DNA of 64,000 nt, from NCBI RefSeq assembly GCF_001968815.1, contig NZ_MIEQ01000025.1:1-64000 (forward strand), given 5' to 3'. The notes below the pieces were generated by a model. It did not search any database, was not told where the DNA came from, and saw only the letters and a program-made list of their open reading frames with translations. The stretch comes from Motiliproteus sp. MSK22-1. GTDB taxonomy: Bacteria > Pseudomonadota > Gammaproteobacteria > Pseudomonadales > Balneatricaceae. Every line of letters starts with the position of its first letter. Positions within the stretch are counted from its first letter, which is position 1. The translations under genes were made by a program, and so were the position numbers. This document shows, in pieces, positions 19,943 to 28,960 of the stretch.

Positions 19943-20824
19943 ATGGATATCCAAGCACTTCGATCATTCGTCATTGTTGCAGAGACATCATCCTTTTCAC
20001 TTGCTGCCGATCAACTCTTCATTACCCAGCCTGCGATCAGCAAGCGGATATCCAATCTGGAAGACCAGGTTGACTGTCGATTATTTGATCGGATTGGTCG
20101 AAAGGTCTCACTCACCGAAGCAGGAAAGGCCCTGCTGCCAAAAGCGCGAAATATTTTGCTGGAGATTGATGATACGCAACGCCTGCTGCATAACATGTCC
20201 GGGCAGGTAGGAGGCAAACTCTCCCTGGCCGCAAGCCATCATGTCAGCCTTCACAGGCTCCCTCCCATACTCAAGCGCTATTCAATGCAGCATCCTCAGG
20301 CGACTCTGGACTTGAAATTCACAGAATCAGAAGTTGCCTATGATCAAATTCTACATGGCTCACGGGAACTGGCGATTATCACACTATCACCGCTACCCCA
20401 CCCTCAAATAGAATCCAGGGAAGTATGGATAGATCAGATGCGTTATGTCGTTACCAAAGAACATCCCCTGGCTCAGCAATCACACGTTCAATTCAAGGAT
20501 CTATATCGATACAACGCCATCCTGCCGGAGAAAAGCACCTTTACGCGCCAAATCGCCGAGCAACATTTTGATGCCGAAGAACTTGAGCTGAACGTCATTA
20601 TGTCCACCAACTATCTTGACACTATTCGAATGATGGTCAGCGTTGGACTGGGCTGGAGCCTGCTGCCGGACACAATGATCGACGATACGCTGAAAGTCCT
20701 GCCCGTATCCGATCAGGAAATCCAACGCCCTCTTGGCTTCATCTATCATCGAGATCGCACCCTCTCAAATGCGGCCAAAGCTTTCATAGAGCTACTTTCC
20801 ACTAAAAACCGAAACGGACGGTAA
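19943..20824 (+). CDS. LysR family regulator divergent from leuCDB
   Basis: A 293-aa LysR-type regulator. The N-terminal winged helix-turn-helix reads MDIQALRSFVIVAETSSFSL, then AADQLFITQPAISKRISNLE, followed by the LysR substrate-binding domain (about residues 90-290). I start at the ATG at 19943 because it gives the usual LysR N-terminus; an upstream in-frame start at 19790 adds 51 unrelated residues. It is transcribed away from leuC, so it most likely controls leucine synthesis and itself. A LysR gene beside leuC is common in pseudomonads and relatives; the effector is not evident from sequence. Confidence 0.92.
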   Translation: MDIQALRSFVIVAETSSFSLAADQLFITQPAISKRISNLEDQVDCRLFDRIGRKVSLTEAGKALLPKARNILLEIDDTQRLLHNMSGQVGGKLSLAASHHVSLHRLPPILKRYSMQHPQATLDLKFTESEVAYDQILHGSRELAIITLSPLPHPQIESREVWIDQMRYVVTKEHPLAQQSHVQFKDLYRYNAILPEKSTFTRQIAEQHFDAEELELNVIMSTNYLDTIRMMVSVGLGWSLLPDTMIDDTLKVLPVSDQEIQRPLGFIYHRDRTLSNAAKAFIELLSTKNRNGR

Positions 20825-20848
20825 CTCACTGCAATATCACAAGCAGCT

Positions 20849-20876
20849 TTGAACACAAGTAAGTTTGCATTAGACT
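20849..20876 (+). promoter_or_regulatory. Possible phaEC promoter
   Basis: TTGAAC (20849-20854) and TAGACT (20871-20876) are separated by 16 bp and lie about 50 bp before the phaE start. Each box matches the sigma-70 consensus at four of six positions, so this is a moderate candidate only. Confidence 0.35.
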
Positions 20877-20925
20877 GAAGACCCAGCCCGACACACCCGC
20901 AAAACAGCATTCCCGGAGAAAAAAC

Positions 20926-21939
20926 GTGGACAACAAACAGCAAGAGATTCTTCAGGACTGGCTGGAAGTCCAAAAGCAACATTGGCAAAACCTGCTCAAC
21001 GGTGAGGATGTACCCGCCAGTGACTGGTCAGATCTGACCAACACTTGCCATCAGATTGCGGAACAATTGTTACCACAAAGCGCAACCCTGGTACGATCAA
21101 TGACTGACCAGGCAAAAGAGTTTTCTCGCTATGGTGAGCATCTGTTAAAAGCCTTGAGCGCCCCCGACAGCCCCCCTGATTTAGAGGAAATTGTTTTCGA
21201 ATTTGGCAGTCACGTGCAAGATCAGACCAACTCCATTTTCTTTAAGCAACTGGAGCTTCCTGACCATCTGTCCACCTTTCTGTCAAGCCTGGGCGCAGAC
21301 ACTCTCTCACTACCAGGTTTTCCTTTTATTCAGGAAGGAATAAAGAATAACCAGGCTCATTTAAAGAAAGGATTGCAACAAGCAGAGCAGGGATTTAAAG
21401 AGTTCCGTAACGCGTTAAGTGAATATATAGAAATCCAGAAGGACATTAATCGCGACAGCTGCCACCAACTACTGACGGCTTTAAAAGAGGGCGATAAGGT
21501 AGAGTCACTATCCGAATTACACTCTCTCTGGGCTCATCACTACGAACGCTGCTATCACCAACACCTCCACACCCCTGCCTATCAAGCCACCTATGGCCGC
21601 CTTTCCAATGCCTCTTTGATGCTAAAAAAACTTAATCGGCAGCACTGGGAAAGGGAGTATCTGGATTTAGGCTTAGTTCCACTGAAAGAGTACACCCAAC
21701 TACTGGAACGCCATCATGATCTTCGCAAGACCGTAAAGAAGAATACTCAGCAGATTGAGCAACTGAAACAGCAATTGCGCCAGGAAACAGACAACAACAC
21801 AGAAAAACTGCAACAACTTGAACACCAGATTCAATCACTAATGAAAGACCTCCCTTCCGCTCAGACCGCCGTTAAATCAAACAGCAAAGAGAAGAAAAAG
21901 AAAGCACCTGCTGTAGCCAACAAATATAAGTCGAAATGA
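20926..21939 (+). CDS. phaE: Class III PHA synthase subunit PhaE
   Basis: Non-catalytic partner of class III poly(3-hydroxyalkanoate) synthase. The 337-aa protein is mostly helical and rich in Gln, Glu and Lys, with the PhaE core around residues 150-260 (SLWAHHYERCYHQHLHTPAYQATYGRLSNA region) and a coiled coil with a basic Lys-rich tail after residue 265. The start is a GTG at 20926 with CCGGAG a few bases upstream. It overlaps phaC by four bases (ATGA), so the two are translationally coupled and made together, as expected for a PhaE-PhaC complex. Family assignment rests on helical composition, the conserved central region and linkage. Confidence 0.88.
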   Translation: MDNKQQEILQDWLEVQKQHWQNLLNGEDVPASDWSDLTNTCHQIAEQLLPQSATLVRSMTDQAKEFSRYGEHLLKALSAPDSPPDLEEIVFEFGSHVQDQTNSIFFKQLELPDHLSTFLSSLGADTLSLPGFPFIQEGIKNNQAHLKKGLQQAEQGFKEFRNALSEYIEIQKDINRDSCHQLLTALKEGDKVESLSELHSLWAHHYERCYHQHLHTPAYQATYGRLSNASLMLKKLNRQHWEREYLDLGLVPLKEYTQLLERHHDLRKTVKKNTQQIEQLKQQLRQETDNNTEKLQQLEHQIQSLMKDLPSAQTAVKSNSKEKKKKAPAVANKYKSK

Positions 21940-23000
21940 ACAATCTCAATCTGAAACCGACGGAAATTGCCAGAGAGCTGCTTGAGTTCAACAGCAGGAT
22001 GTTAAAGAGCCTGGACACATTAGCTAACGTTAGCAGTATTGAGGTCGGCAGCACTGCAAATAGCGAAATATATCGGGAAGATAAACTACGCCTGCTCTAC
22101 TACCCCGCAGAAAGCTCCAAACAAAAACAAGCCCCGTTACTTATAGTCTACGCTCTGGTAAATCGCCCCTATATCCTTGATCTGCAACCAGGACGCTCAC
22201 TGATACAATCACTCACTCAAAGAGGTATTCCCATCTACCTGATAGATTGGGGCTACCCTGATTCAACAGATCAGTTTCTCGATCTGGACGATTATATTAA
22301 TGGTTACCTTCAGAACTGTGTCAGCAAAGCACTGGAACATAGCAGCCACTCCAGGATAAATTTACTGGGTGTATGCCAAGGAGGTACTTTTAGCCTCTGC
22401 TACACGGCAATCAACCCAAATGAAGTTGCCAGTCTGATTACCATGGTAACGCCTGTGGACTTCCACACACCCGACAACACTCTCACCCAGCTGATCCGAA
22501 CCATTAATACGGAACTTGCCATTGAAATCCATGGAAATTTCCCGGGAGAGGTGCTAACTCAAGCATATAATTCCCTGCTCCCCGTGCGCCTCGGGCTGGA
22601 GAAGCAACTAGGGTTACCCATGCAACTTGAAAACTATGCTGACGCACTTAATTTTTTGCGTATGGAGCGCTGGATTCACGACAGTCCAGATCTGGCTGGC
22701 AAGGCATTCAAGGAGTTCCTGACAAACTTCTTTGAACACAATCGCTTTCTAGAAGGCGGATTGAACATCGGAGAAAAAGCAGTAGATCTCAAAAAAATCC
22801 ACCAGCCTGTTCTTAACCTTTTTGCTGCCAAGGACCACCTCGTTCCTCCTCAAGCATCCAGAGCCCTCAAACAACTAACATCCAGCAGGGATTACCAGGA
22901 AAAACAGTTTAACGGAGGCCATATAGGTATATTTGTGGGTAAGCAATCCCAAAAGAAACTACCGGATTTGATTGCCAAGTGGCTCATAGATCACGAATAA
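21936..23000 (+). CDS. phaC: Class III PHA synthase catalytic subunit PhaC
   Basis: Polymerises (R)-3-hydroxyacyl-CoA, mainly 3-hydroxybutyryl-CoA, into storage polyester. At 354 aa it is the short class III form seen in Allochromatium. The lipase-like box is GVCQGG with nucleophile Cys147; the other triad members are Asp300 (FAAKDHLVPP) and His329 (NGGHIGIFVG), spaced as in the known class III enzyme. NRPYILDLQPGRS and YLIDWGYPD are family signatures. It overlaps phaE by four bases. A different, class I synthase is encoded at 52.7 kb. Confidence 0.95.
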   Translation: MNNLNLKPTEIARELLEFNSRMLKSLDTLANVSSIEVGSTANSEIYREDKLRLLYYPAESSKQKQAPLLIVYALVNRPYILDLQPGRSLIQSLTQRGIPIYLIDWGYPDSTDQFLDLDDYINGYLQNCVSKALEHSSHSRINLLGVCQGGTFSLCYTAINPNEVASLITMVTPVDFHTPDNTLTQLIRTINTELAIEIHGNFPGEVLTQAYNSLLPVRLGLEKQLGLPMQLENYADALNFLRMERWIHDSPDLAGKAFKEFLTNFFEHNRFLEGGLNIGEKAVDLKKIHQPVLNLFAAKDHLVPPQASRALKQLTSSRDYQEKQFNGGHIGIFVGKQSQKKLPDLIAKWLIDHE

Positions 23001-23125
23001 AAACGGATAAGGATAAGCGATTAGAATATACAACAGTCTCACGTAGTCTAAATCAGCAGAACCTACAGCAAATGCTCCGTTCTCGAACAATATTTCCTTT
23101 AGACTTACAGCAGGCAATTAATCCA

Positions 23126-23145
23126 ACCGGCCTATTACGGCCGGT
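23126..23145. terminator. Stem-loop between phaC and phaR
   Basis: ACCGGCC (23126-23132) and GGCCGGT (23139-23145) form a perfect GC-rich 7-bp stem around TATTAC, between the convergent phaC and phaR genes. Position suits a bidirectional terminator, although neither side has a T run. Confidence 0.5.
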
Positions 23146-23160
23146 CAGAACAGAGTACTT

Positions 23161-23652
23161 CTATTTTTCAGTGTTGCCAGGCTCGTCTGCAGGCCCCTTT
23201 GGTGGGACTGAGTCACTACTGCTTTTTACATCCTCAGGCGCCTTAAACATATTCCACATAGCCATATTTTGGCCTGCAATCTTGTTCATCATAGTCAAAG
23301 GGTTCGCCGCATCAATCATTGACTCCATCTGCTCACGAATTTGATCCTGTTGAGCGAGAAACGTACCAATACTTTGCTCCAGATACTGGCGCATCATCCC
23401 TTGCATGTTATCCCCGTAGAAACGAATCAGTTGCTGCAGCACTTGATTAGTCAGGATTCCGGCGCCGTCTCCCTCCTGCTCAGAGATAATCTGCAACAAA
23501 ATATTTCGCGTAAGATCCTTCCCCGTTTTTGAGTCCTGTACCTGAAACTGTACTTTTTCCAGCACAAGCTCCTTGACATCTTCCAAGGTAATGTAACAAC
23601 TTCTTGAAGTATCATAGAGTCGACGGTTGGTGTACTTTCTTAAAATACGCAA
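23161..23652 (-). CDS. phaR: PHA synthesis repressor PhaR
   Basis: A 163-aa regulator that binds both DNA and PHA granules and controls phasin and PHA genes in well-studied species. The N-terminal PHB/PHA accumulation DNA-binding domain reads ILRKYTNRRLYDTSRSCYIT; one or two helical accumulation-regulator domains follow (IRFYGDNMQGMMRQYLEQS). The start is a TTG at 23652 that gives exactly the family N-terminus, with GAGGA about 10 nt upstream; no in-frame ATG fits. It is convergent with phaEC and 44 nt downstream of the DUF6489 gene on the same strand. Confidence 0.93.
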   Translation of the reverse strand: MRILRKYTNRRLYDTSRSCYITLEDVKELVLEKVQFQVQDSKTGKDLTRNILLQIISEQEGDGAGILTNQVLQQLIRFYGDNMQGMMRQYLEQSIGTFLAQQDQIREQMESMIDAANPLTMMNKIAGQNMAMWNMFKAPEDVKSSSDSVPPKGPADEPGNTEK

Positions 23653-23695
23653 GGTCTGTTGTTCCTCTTTTGTGCATTGTAGCGACAGTGCACCT

Positions 23696-23965
23696 TTAGC
23701 TTTTATCTGAATTATTATCAGCCTTTTTATCAGCCCCGGTATAGGACGTTATCATCTGCATCATCATCCTCTGAAATTGATCCATTGACGCGGAACCCGG
23801 TAAATAAGGCTTCATCAACGTCATAGGATCATATCCTTCGGTACCCGCCTCAACCTGCGCTCGTACCTGCTCCAACAGCTCTTTCTGGAACTCCTGAACA
23901 TCAGGCAGCCCCAAAATTTTTCTCATCTCTTCAGGGGTAATATCCAAATCTATTGTTACTTTCAT
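23696..23965 (-). CDS. DUF6489 family small protein
   Basis: An 89-aa acidic, helical protein. The N-terminal segment KVTIDLDITPEEMRKILGLP is followed by an amphipathic helix (EFQKELLEQVRAQVEAG) and a methionine-rich tail (DQFQRMMMQMI). I start at the ATG at 23965, with AGGGAGT upstream, because the family begins MKVTIDLD; an upstream in-frame start at 24004 seems unlikely. The family has no known function that I can name. Because it directly precedes phaR and lies opposite phaEC, a role with PHA granules (for example as a phasin-like or synthase-partner protein) is a reasonable but untested inference. Confidence 0.8.
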   Translation of the reverse strand: MKVTIDLDITPEEMRKILGLPDVQEFQKELLEQVRAQVEAGTEGYDPMTLMKPYLPGSASMDQFQRMMMQMITSYTGADKKADNNSDKS

Positions 23966-24057
23966 CTTCAACTCCCTGAACTCATTGATGTCGGAAATCT
24001 GCACTAAGTAATTTATAGCAGATAACTGCTTCTATGATAAGGGCATTTCAAATCAGC

Positions 24058-25203
24058 CTAATCAATCCTTAAACCTTTCCAGGCCAGAAAAAGACCAATA
24101 AGGCTTATAACGGCTGCAGAGAAAAATGTAGCGCCGCCACCAAATGTCGTCCATATAAGGCCGCTGCCATATGCACCTAAAGCACCACCTACGCCAAAGC
24201 CAAAACTACTGTATAGTGCCTGCCCCTGCCCTTGAGTGCCAGCCGGAAAAAAACTCTGCACCAGCGCAATACCCGCAGCATGAAGACAACCAAATGTAAC
24301 CGCATGCATTATTTGCGCAATAATGACAACTGAAAACAAATGGGGATAGGCGCCGATCAAACACCAGCGTATTGTGCAAACAAGCAAACCTGACATCACC
24401 ATATTCCGCAGTCCGATCCGACCCAAGGCCCTGTGCATGACTATAAACATGACGACCTCAGCCGCAACGCCCAGTGCCCAAAGCAGACCTATATCGACCT
24501 TAGTGTATCCAAAACCACTCATATAGATGGAGTAAAAGGTGTAATAGGGACCATGCCCCAATTGAATCAGCAGCGAAACGAGAAAAAAGATTATGACTTC
24601 AGGCCTGCGGAGAATACCTAGAAATTCAGCACTGGTTGAATCAATCTTAATATTTGGCTGCCGGGGTGCAAATAATGTCGTGATCCATATCAACGCCATA
24701 CCAGCCCAAGACAGAGGGATCAGCAGGCTGATAGAGGACTGCTCAAACAACCCTCCCAAAAGCACTACAGCTATAATAAAACCAACAGAGCCCCATAACC
24801 TGACCTGACTGTACCGGGCTCGCTGGTCTCCCAATGCATGAAGCGTGATCACTTCATATTGTGGTAACACGGCGTTCCAGAAGAAGGTAAAAGAAAACAT
24901 CAGCAAAGCCATTTGCCAATATTCATGAGACCAAAAAGCGGCAGAAAATACCAGGAAAGTTAAAAAGGAACCTATACGAATGATACTCAAACGCTTGCCG
25001 GTACGATCAGCAAGCCAACCCCATAGATTTGGAGCGATTATGCGCGTCCCCATGAGGATCGCCATCAACGATCCAATTTCTCCGGCATCAAAACCAAGAT
25101 GCTCGAGGTACAGCCCCCAGTAAGGAACAATCGCCCCGAGCAAGGCAAAGTAACAAAGATAGAATGAAGAAAGACGCCAGTACGGCAAAGAATCTTTCCG
25201 CAT
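24058..25203 (-). CDS. MFS transporter, phenylpropionate-permease-like
   Basis: A 381-aa inner-membrane transporter with about 12 hydrophobic segments. The loop after helix 2 has the MFS signature NLWGWLADRTGKR. The opening (LPYWRLSSFYLCYFALLGAIVPYWGLYLEHLGF) and compact length match the HcaT/MFS_1-like group, some members of which move aromatic acids or sugars; the substrate cannot be read from sequence. It starts five bases after the aroC stop, so it is probably cotranscribed with aroC. An MFS gene beside aroC is also found in Pseudomonas. Confidence 0.88.
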   Translation of the reverse strand: MRKDSLPYWRLSSFYLCYFALLGAIVPYWGLYLEHLGFDAGEIGSLMAILMGTRIIAPNLWGWLADRTGKRLSIIRIGSFLTFLVFSAAFWSHEYWQMALLMFSFTFFWNAVLPQYEVITLHALGDQRARYSQVRLWGSVGFIIAVVLLGGLFEQSSISLLIPLSWAGMALIWITTLFAPRQPNIKIDSTSAEFLGILRRPEVIIFFLVSLLIQLGHGPYYTFYSIYMSGFGYTKVDIGLLWALGVAAEVVMFIVMHRALGRIGLRNMVMSGLLVCTIRWCLIGAYPHLFSVVIIAQIMHAVTFGCLHAAGIALVQSFFPAGTQGQGQALYSSFGFGVGGALGAYGSGLIWTTFGGGATFFSAAVISLIGLFLAWKGLRID

Positions 25204-25208
25204 TCAAG

Positions 25209-26312
25209 TCAGGACTTTTTTACAGATGCAGGAATTATGGGAACACCGGAGACTACATCAGCATTCTGCCCACGATGACGGAGAAAATGATCAATCAAAA
25301 CCAGCGCCAACATGGCCTCCGCAATTGGCGTGGCTCTGATCCCAACACAAGGATCATGGCGCCCCTTAGTAACCACTTCAATCGGCTGTCCATTTCGATC
25401 AACACTGGTTCCGGGAAGATGAAGACTTGACGTGGGCTTAAGCGCCAGATGCGCAACAATGTCCTGCCCTGTTGAGATTCCCCCAAGAATACCACCTGCA
25501 TGATTAGACAGAAAACCTTCGACAGTCATTTCATCCCGATGCTCACTGCCTCTTTGCTCAACCACGTCAAAACCATCTCCAATTTCAACACCTTTGACTG
25601 CGTTAATACTCATCAGCCCATGAGCAATTTCCGCATCAAGCCTGTCAAAAATGGGCTCACCCAGTCCAACTTTTACACCACTGGCCACCACAGTCAATCG
25701 AGCGCCGATAGAGTCTCCCGCCTTGCGTAACCGGTCCATATAGGTTTCCAGCTCTGATACCTTATCTGGATCAGGGCAAAAAAACGGATTGTTTTCAATC
25801 TCTTCCCAAACAACCTTGTCTGCTCGTATTGGCCCTAGCTGAGATAAATAACCACGCACCTGAATCCCAACTGTCGCAAGATATTTCTTAGCGACAGCGC
25901 CAGCAGCAACACGCATCGCGGTTTCGCGAGCGGAGGATCGCCCACCACCACGATAATCACGAACACCATATTTTTGCAAATAGGTATAGTCTGCATGACC
26001 TGGGCGAAAACTGTCAGCGATGTTCGAATAATCCTTAGAACGCTGATCCGTATTTTCAATCAACAGCCCAATAGGGGTCCCCGTAGTAACTCCTTCAAAC
26101 ACTCCAGAGAGAATTTTGACCTGATCCGGTTCTCTTCGTTGTGTAGTATGACGGGAGGTTCCCGGCTTACGACGATCCAGGTCTTTCTGCAGATCCTGCT
26201 CTGACAGCGCCAATCCGGGAGGGCAACCATCGACAATACAACCTAATGCCGGACCATGGCTCTCACCAAAGGTTGTAACAGCAAATAATTTACCAAATGT
26301 GTTTCCTGACAT
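25209..26312 (-). CDS. aroC: Chorismate synthase
   Basis: Makes chorismate from 5-enolpyruvylshikimate-3-phosphate using reduced FMN, the last shared step to Trp, Phe, Tyr, folate and ubiquinone. It opens [17 protein letters not shown] (signature 1) and carries [24 protein letters not shown] near residue 125 and [17 protein letters not shown] near residue 270. Length 367 aa is that of the proteobacterial type. The neighbours prmB and an Smr gene are the same as in E. coli. Chorismate made here would feed the trp genes at 7.7-10.4 kb and folate synthesis. Confidence 0.98.
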   Translation of the reverse strand: MSGNTFGKLFAVTTFGESHGPALGCIVDGCPPGLALSEQDLQKDLDRRKPGTSRHTTQRREPDQVKILSGVFEGVTTGTPIGLLIENTDQRSKDYSNIADSFRPGHADYTYLQKYGVRDYRGGGRSSARETAMRVAAGAVAKKYLATVGIQVRGYLSQLGPIRADKVVWEEIENNPFFCPDPDKVSELETYMDRLRKAGDSIGARLTVVASGVKVGLGEPIFDRLDAEIAHGLMSINAVKGVEIGDGFDVVEQRGSEHRDEMTVEGFLSNHAGGILGGISTGQDIVAHLALKPTSSLHLPGTSVDRNGQPIEVVTKGRHDPCVGIRATPIAEAMLALVLIDHFLRHRGQNADVVSGVPIIPASVKKS

Positions 26313-26520
26313 TGCATACTCCGGGCTATCTCACAACAGATCTACTCAGCTGCTGATATCATCAGCATTAGAACTGCTTTCTTAATTCTTTGATCAACTG
26401 AACCAACACTTCAATTATCTGCACGCACAATCTATTCAGCACAACAGATAACAAATCGATTCAGCACATCATAGGGTAATTGAACAAATCCACATAGATA
26501 CAAGAGCGGCCTAAAAATTG

Positions 26521-27432
26521 CTAAAAGCAGCTTTGATGCTGCTGTAACGTCTCGGCGCTTAGCAAAAATACACCGTTTCCCCCATTGGGAAGATCCAGCC
26601 AAATAAACGGAACCTCAGGGTATTGTTGCTGTAAGGCAACTTCTGAATTACCAACCTCGACAACAAGAACTCCATCTTCGGTTAAATACTCTGAAGCCTG
26701 ACGTAGAATTTGTCGGGTAATATCCAGACCATCAACTCCAGAACCAAGCCCTAATGCGGGCTCATGCTGATATTCTTTAGGCATTGAGGCTAGATCATCT
26801 CTATTCACATAGGGCGGATTGCTAACAATAAGCTGATAACGTTGATTAACCTCTGTAAACAGATCAGACTGGATGGCCTGAACCCGTTCTTGCAACTGGT
26901 ATTGGTTGATATTCTTTTGACAGACTTCCAGAGCATCAGCTGAAAGATCCACCAGATCTACTTCAGCCATTTCAAAATACTGAGCACAGGCGATACCAAT
27001 ACAACCACTCCCGGTACAAAGATCCAATACACGTTCGACAGCTACATCACCTAACCAGGGCTGGAACCCTTCTTCAATCAGCCCTGCTATAGGGGACCTG
27101 GGAATCAGTACACGCTGATCAACAAAAAAGGGCATGCCACAAAAATAAGCTTCTCCAATCAGATAAGGCGCAGGAATTCTCTGCTTTATTCTGGCATCGA
27201 ACAGTCGTAAAACCTCTCGTTTTTCAGATTCAAGCAACCGTGCAGACAGCACCTCTGGATCTGCATTCCATGGCATCCCGGCTACGTGCAAGACCATCTG
27301 AACAGCTTCATCCCAGCTATTGTCTGTACCATGACCAAAAAAGAGGTCAGCTTTATTCATTCGACTGGCGCCCAGCCGGATGAAATCACGTATTGTTTTC
27401 AGCTGTTTTAAAGCTGTGTCATTCTGATCCAT
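26521..27432 (-). CDS. prmB: Ribosomal protein uL3 glutamine methyltransferase
   Basis: SAM-dependent methyltransferase that N5-methylates a glutamine of ribosomal protein L3. SAM motif I is VLDLCTGSGCIGIACAQ and the catalytic NPPY is in LIVSNPPYVNRDD. The N-terminal helical domain contains the PrmB-type sequence LFFGHGTDNSWDEA, which separates it from PrmC (HemK). I start at the ATG at 27432; an in-frame TTG lies four codons upstream. The 208-bp gap to aroC carries a 10-bp direct repeat, ATTCAGCACA, at 26434 and 26459. Confidence 0.94.
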   Translation of the reverse strand: MDQNDTALKQLKTIRDFIRLGASRMNKADLFFGHGTDNSWDEAVQMVLHVAGMPWNADPEVLSARLLESEKREVLRLFDARIKQRIPAPYLIGEAYFCGMPFFVDQRVLIPRSPIAGLIEEGFQPWLGDVAVERVLDLCTGSGCIGIACAQYFEMAEVDLVDLSADALEVCQKNINQYQLQERVQAIQSDLFTEVNQRYQLIVSNPPYVNRDDLASMPKEYQHEPALGLGSGVDGLDITRQILRQASEYLTEDGVLVVEVGNSEVALQQQYPEVPFIWLDLPNGGNGVFLLSAETLQQHQSCF

Positions 27433-27583
27433 TGGATATTTCAATATTCCAAAGCATTTTGTTCAAAAACTAGATTTCTTGCCATGCAAGATATAAGGAG
27501 ACAAAATTGAATCCCGCACTGGCAACCTATGCCCCAAGGTTTAAAATGGGGCCTTATAGTAATGAATCTTGTAGCAAATCACC

Positions 27584-28192
27584 ATGACAGAGAAGAATCA
27601 GTCGGACAAAAACCAGACTCAGGCCCCTGATGATACGACAGAAGCCTGCTTCAGGGAGTTAATGGGTAACGACATTACACCGATTAAGCAAAACCGTGCA
27701 AATATCTCCCGGCGAGTTAATACCAGTGGCAATAGCCAGTACCGACGAACAGCGGCACAATCTAGCGACGACCGTTTCGATCAGGGATTATCAGACGAAC
27801 TGCGTACGCTTGTTGATTCGGAGGAAGAACTTATTTTTGCTCAAGCAGGGATTCAGCTAAGGGTGATGAAAAAACTCAGAAAGGGACATATCCCTTGGGA
27901 AGAAGGTCTGGATCTCCATGGTTATACAGTGGATCGAGCAAGAGAAGAGCTAGGACTTTTTATCAGACAGGCCAGTTACAGGGATCAGCGCTGCGTAATA
28001 GTTGTGCACGGTAAAGCACACTCTGAAGACGGCACTCCTGCGTTACTTAAATCTTACGTCAACGATTGGCTCCAGCAGATGGAACAGGTATTGGCCTTTG
28101 TTTCCGCCCAACCAAAAGATGGTGGCACTGGTGCGCTTTATGTACTTTTAAAAAACAGGAATAAGAGAAACCAAAGGTTCTCAGAGTTATAA
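27584..28192 (+). CDS. Smr domain endonuclease-like protein
   Basis: A 202-aa protein with a disordered, Gln/Asp-rich N-terminus, a FRELMGNDITPIKQN segment and a C-terminal Smr domain (about residues 105-195) carrying the DLHGYTV motif. The second motif reads VVHGKAHSEDG where HGKG is usual, so the last glycine is replaced. Gene order (divergent from prmB-aroC) is that of E. coli smrB, whose product cleaves mRNA at collided ribosomes, but the C-terminal half (LKSYVNDWLQQ and GGTGALYVLL) looks more like SmrA/YdaL. I therefore leave the symbol blank. Ribosome rescue is possible but inferred. Confidence 0.88.
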   Translation: MTEKNQSDKNQTQAPDDTTEACFRELMGNDITPIKQNRANISRRVNTSGNSQYRRTAAQSSDDRFDQGLSDELRTLVDSEEELIFAQAGIQLRVMKKLRKGHIPWEEGLDLHGYTVDRAREELGLFIRQASYRDQRCVIVVHGKAHSEDGTPALLKSYVNDWLQQMEQVLAFVSAQPKDGGTGALYVLLKNRNKRNQRFSEL

Positions 28193-28279
28193 ATATGACG
28201 AATCAGGAACACATCATATTCAAAAAACACTCTACTATACCGCAAGGGTAAAACTACTTTACCTGACGGAATGAATAGC

Positions 28280-28338
28280 GTAGCGTAGCCCCTTTTGGGT
28301 CGGGGCAGCCTGTCGCTGCACCAACGATCATCCGCTAC
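28280..28338 (+). repeat. Structured leader element before folE
   Basis: Several stems nest in 59 nt. Outer arms GTAGCG (28280-28285) and CGCTAC (28333-28338) enclose GCCCC/GGGGC (28288-28292 with 28302-28306) and GCAGC/GCTGC (28305-28319), the last two sharing two bases and so competing. It ends 28 nt before folE. It could be a 5' untranslated regulatory RNA or a palindromic intergenic repeat; the GC-rich segment in an AT-richer gap favours a repeat-like origin. Confidence 0.4.
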
Positions 28339-28366
28339 ATTACAGTAGACGCAATAGAGTAAGACC

Positions 28367-28906
28367 ATGAAAGAAGCATTTGCCAGTATTATCGAGGCCG
28401 TGGGAGAAGACCTGGAACGAGATGGCCTTCAGGACACTCCTGAACGCGCTGCCAAGGCATTTAACTACCTTACCCGCGGGTACCAACAGACACTTGACGA
28501 AGTGGTCAACAACGCTCTGTTTGATTCCGATAACAGTGAAATGGTGCTCGTAAAAGACATTGAGCTGTATTCACTGTGCGAGCACCATATGCTCCCCTTT
28601 ATCGGTAAATGCCACGTGGCTTACATCCCATCTGGCAAAGTGCTCGGCTTGTCGAAAATCGCCCGTATCGTTGACATGTATGCCCGGCGCCTGCAGATAC
28701 AGGAAAATATGACTAAACAGATTGCTGACAGTATTATGGAAGTAACCGGCGCTGCAGGGGTCGGAGTCATTATTGAAGCTCAGCATATGTGCATGATGAT
28801 GCGCGGCGTAGAAAAACAGAACGGTGTAATGAAAACATCAATGATGCTGGGCCTGTTTCGCAACAATCCCAGCACCCGGGCGGAATTCCTTTCTCTCGTT
28901 AGCTAA
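28367..28906 (+). CDS. folE: GTP cyclohydrolase I
   Basis: Zinc enzyme that converts GTP to 7,8-dihydroneopterin triphosphate, the entry to folate and some tRNA modification pathways. Zinc ligands are seen in [21 protein letters not shown] (Cys and His near residues 70-73) and in [13 protein letters not shown] (Cys near residue 141). [17 protein letters not shown] is the family signature. At 179 aa it is a short canonical FolE (type I). ATG start at 28367. Confidence 0.97.
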   Translation: MKEAFASIIEAVGEDLERDGLQDTPERAAKAFNYLTRGYQQTLDEVVNNALFDSDNSEMVLVKDIELYSLCEHHMLPFIGKCHVAYIPSGKVLGLSKIARIVDMYARRLQIQENMTKQIADSIMEVTGAAGVGVIIEAQHMCMMMRGVEKQNGVMKTSMMLGLFRNNPSTRAEFLSLVS

Positions 28907-28924
28907 AACAGATTCAAACTGCTG

Positions 28925-28954
28925 CTCGGGCCGCCAAAGCCAAGAAGGCCCGAG
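28925..28954. terminator. Bidirectional terminator between folE and the patatin gene
   Basis: CTCGGGCC (28925-28932) and GGCCCGAG (28947-28954) pair perfectly over a 14-nt loop, followed on the plus strand by TTTGATTT. It lies 19 nt past folE and 7 nt past the end of the convergent patatin-like gene. Confidence 0.65.
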
Positions 28955-28960
28955 TTTGAT

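Noticed and set aside
26434-26468. ATTCAGCACA direct repeat in the aroC-prmB gap as a CRISPR-like or regulatory array
   Set aside because: Only two 10-bp copies, not at a promoter that I can define; too short to interpret.
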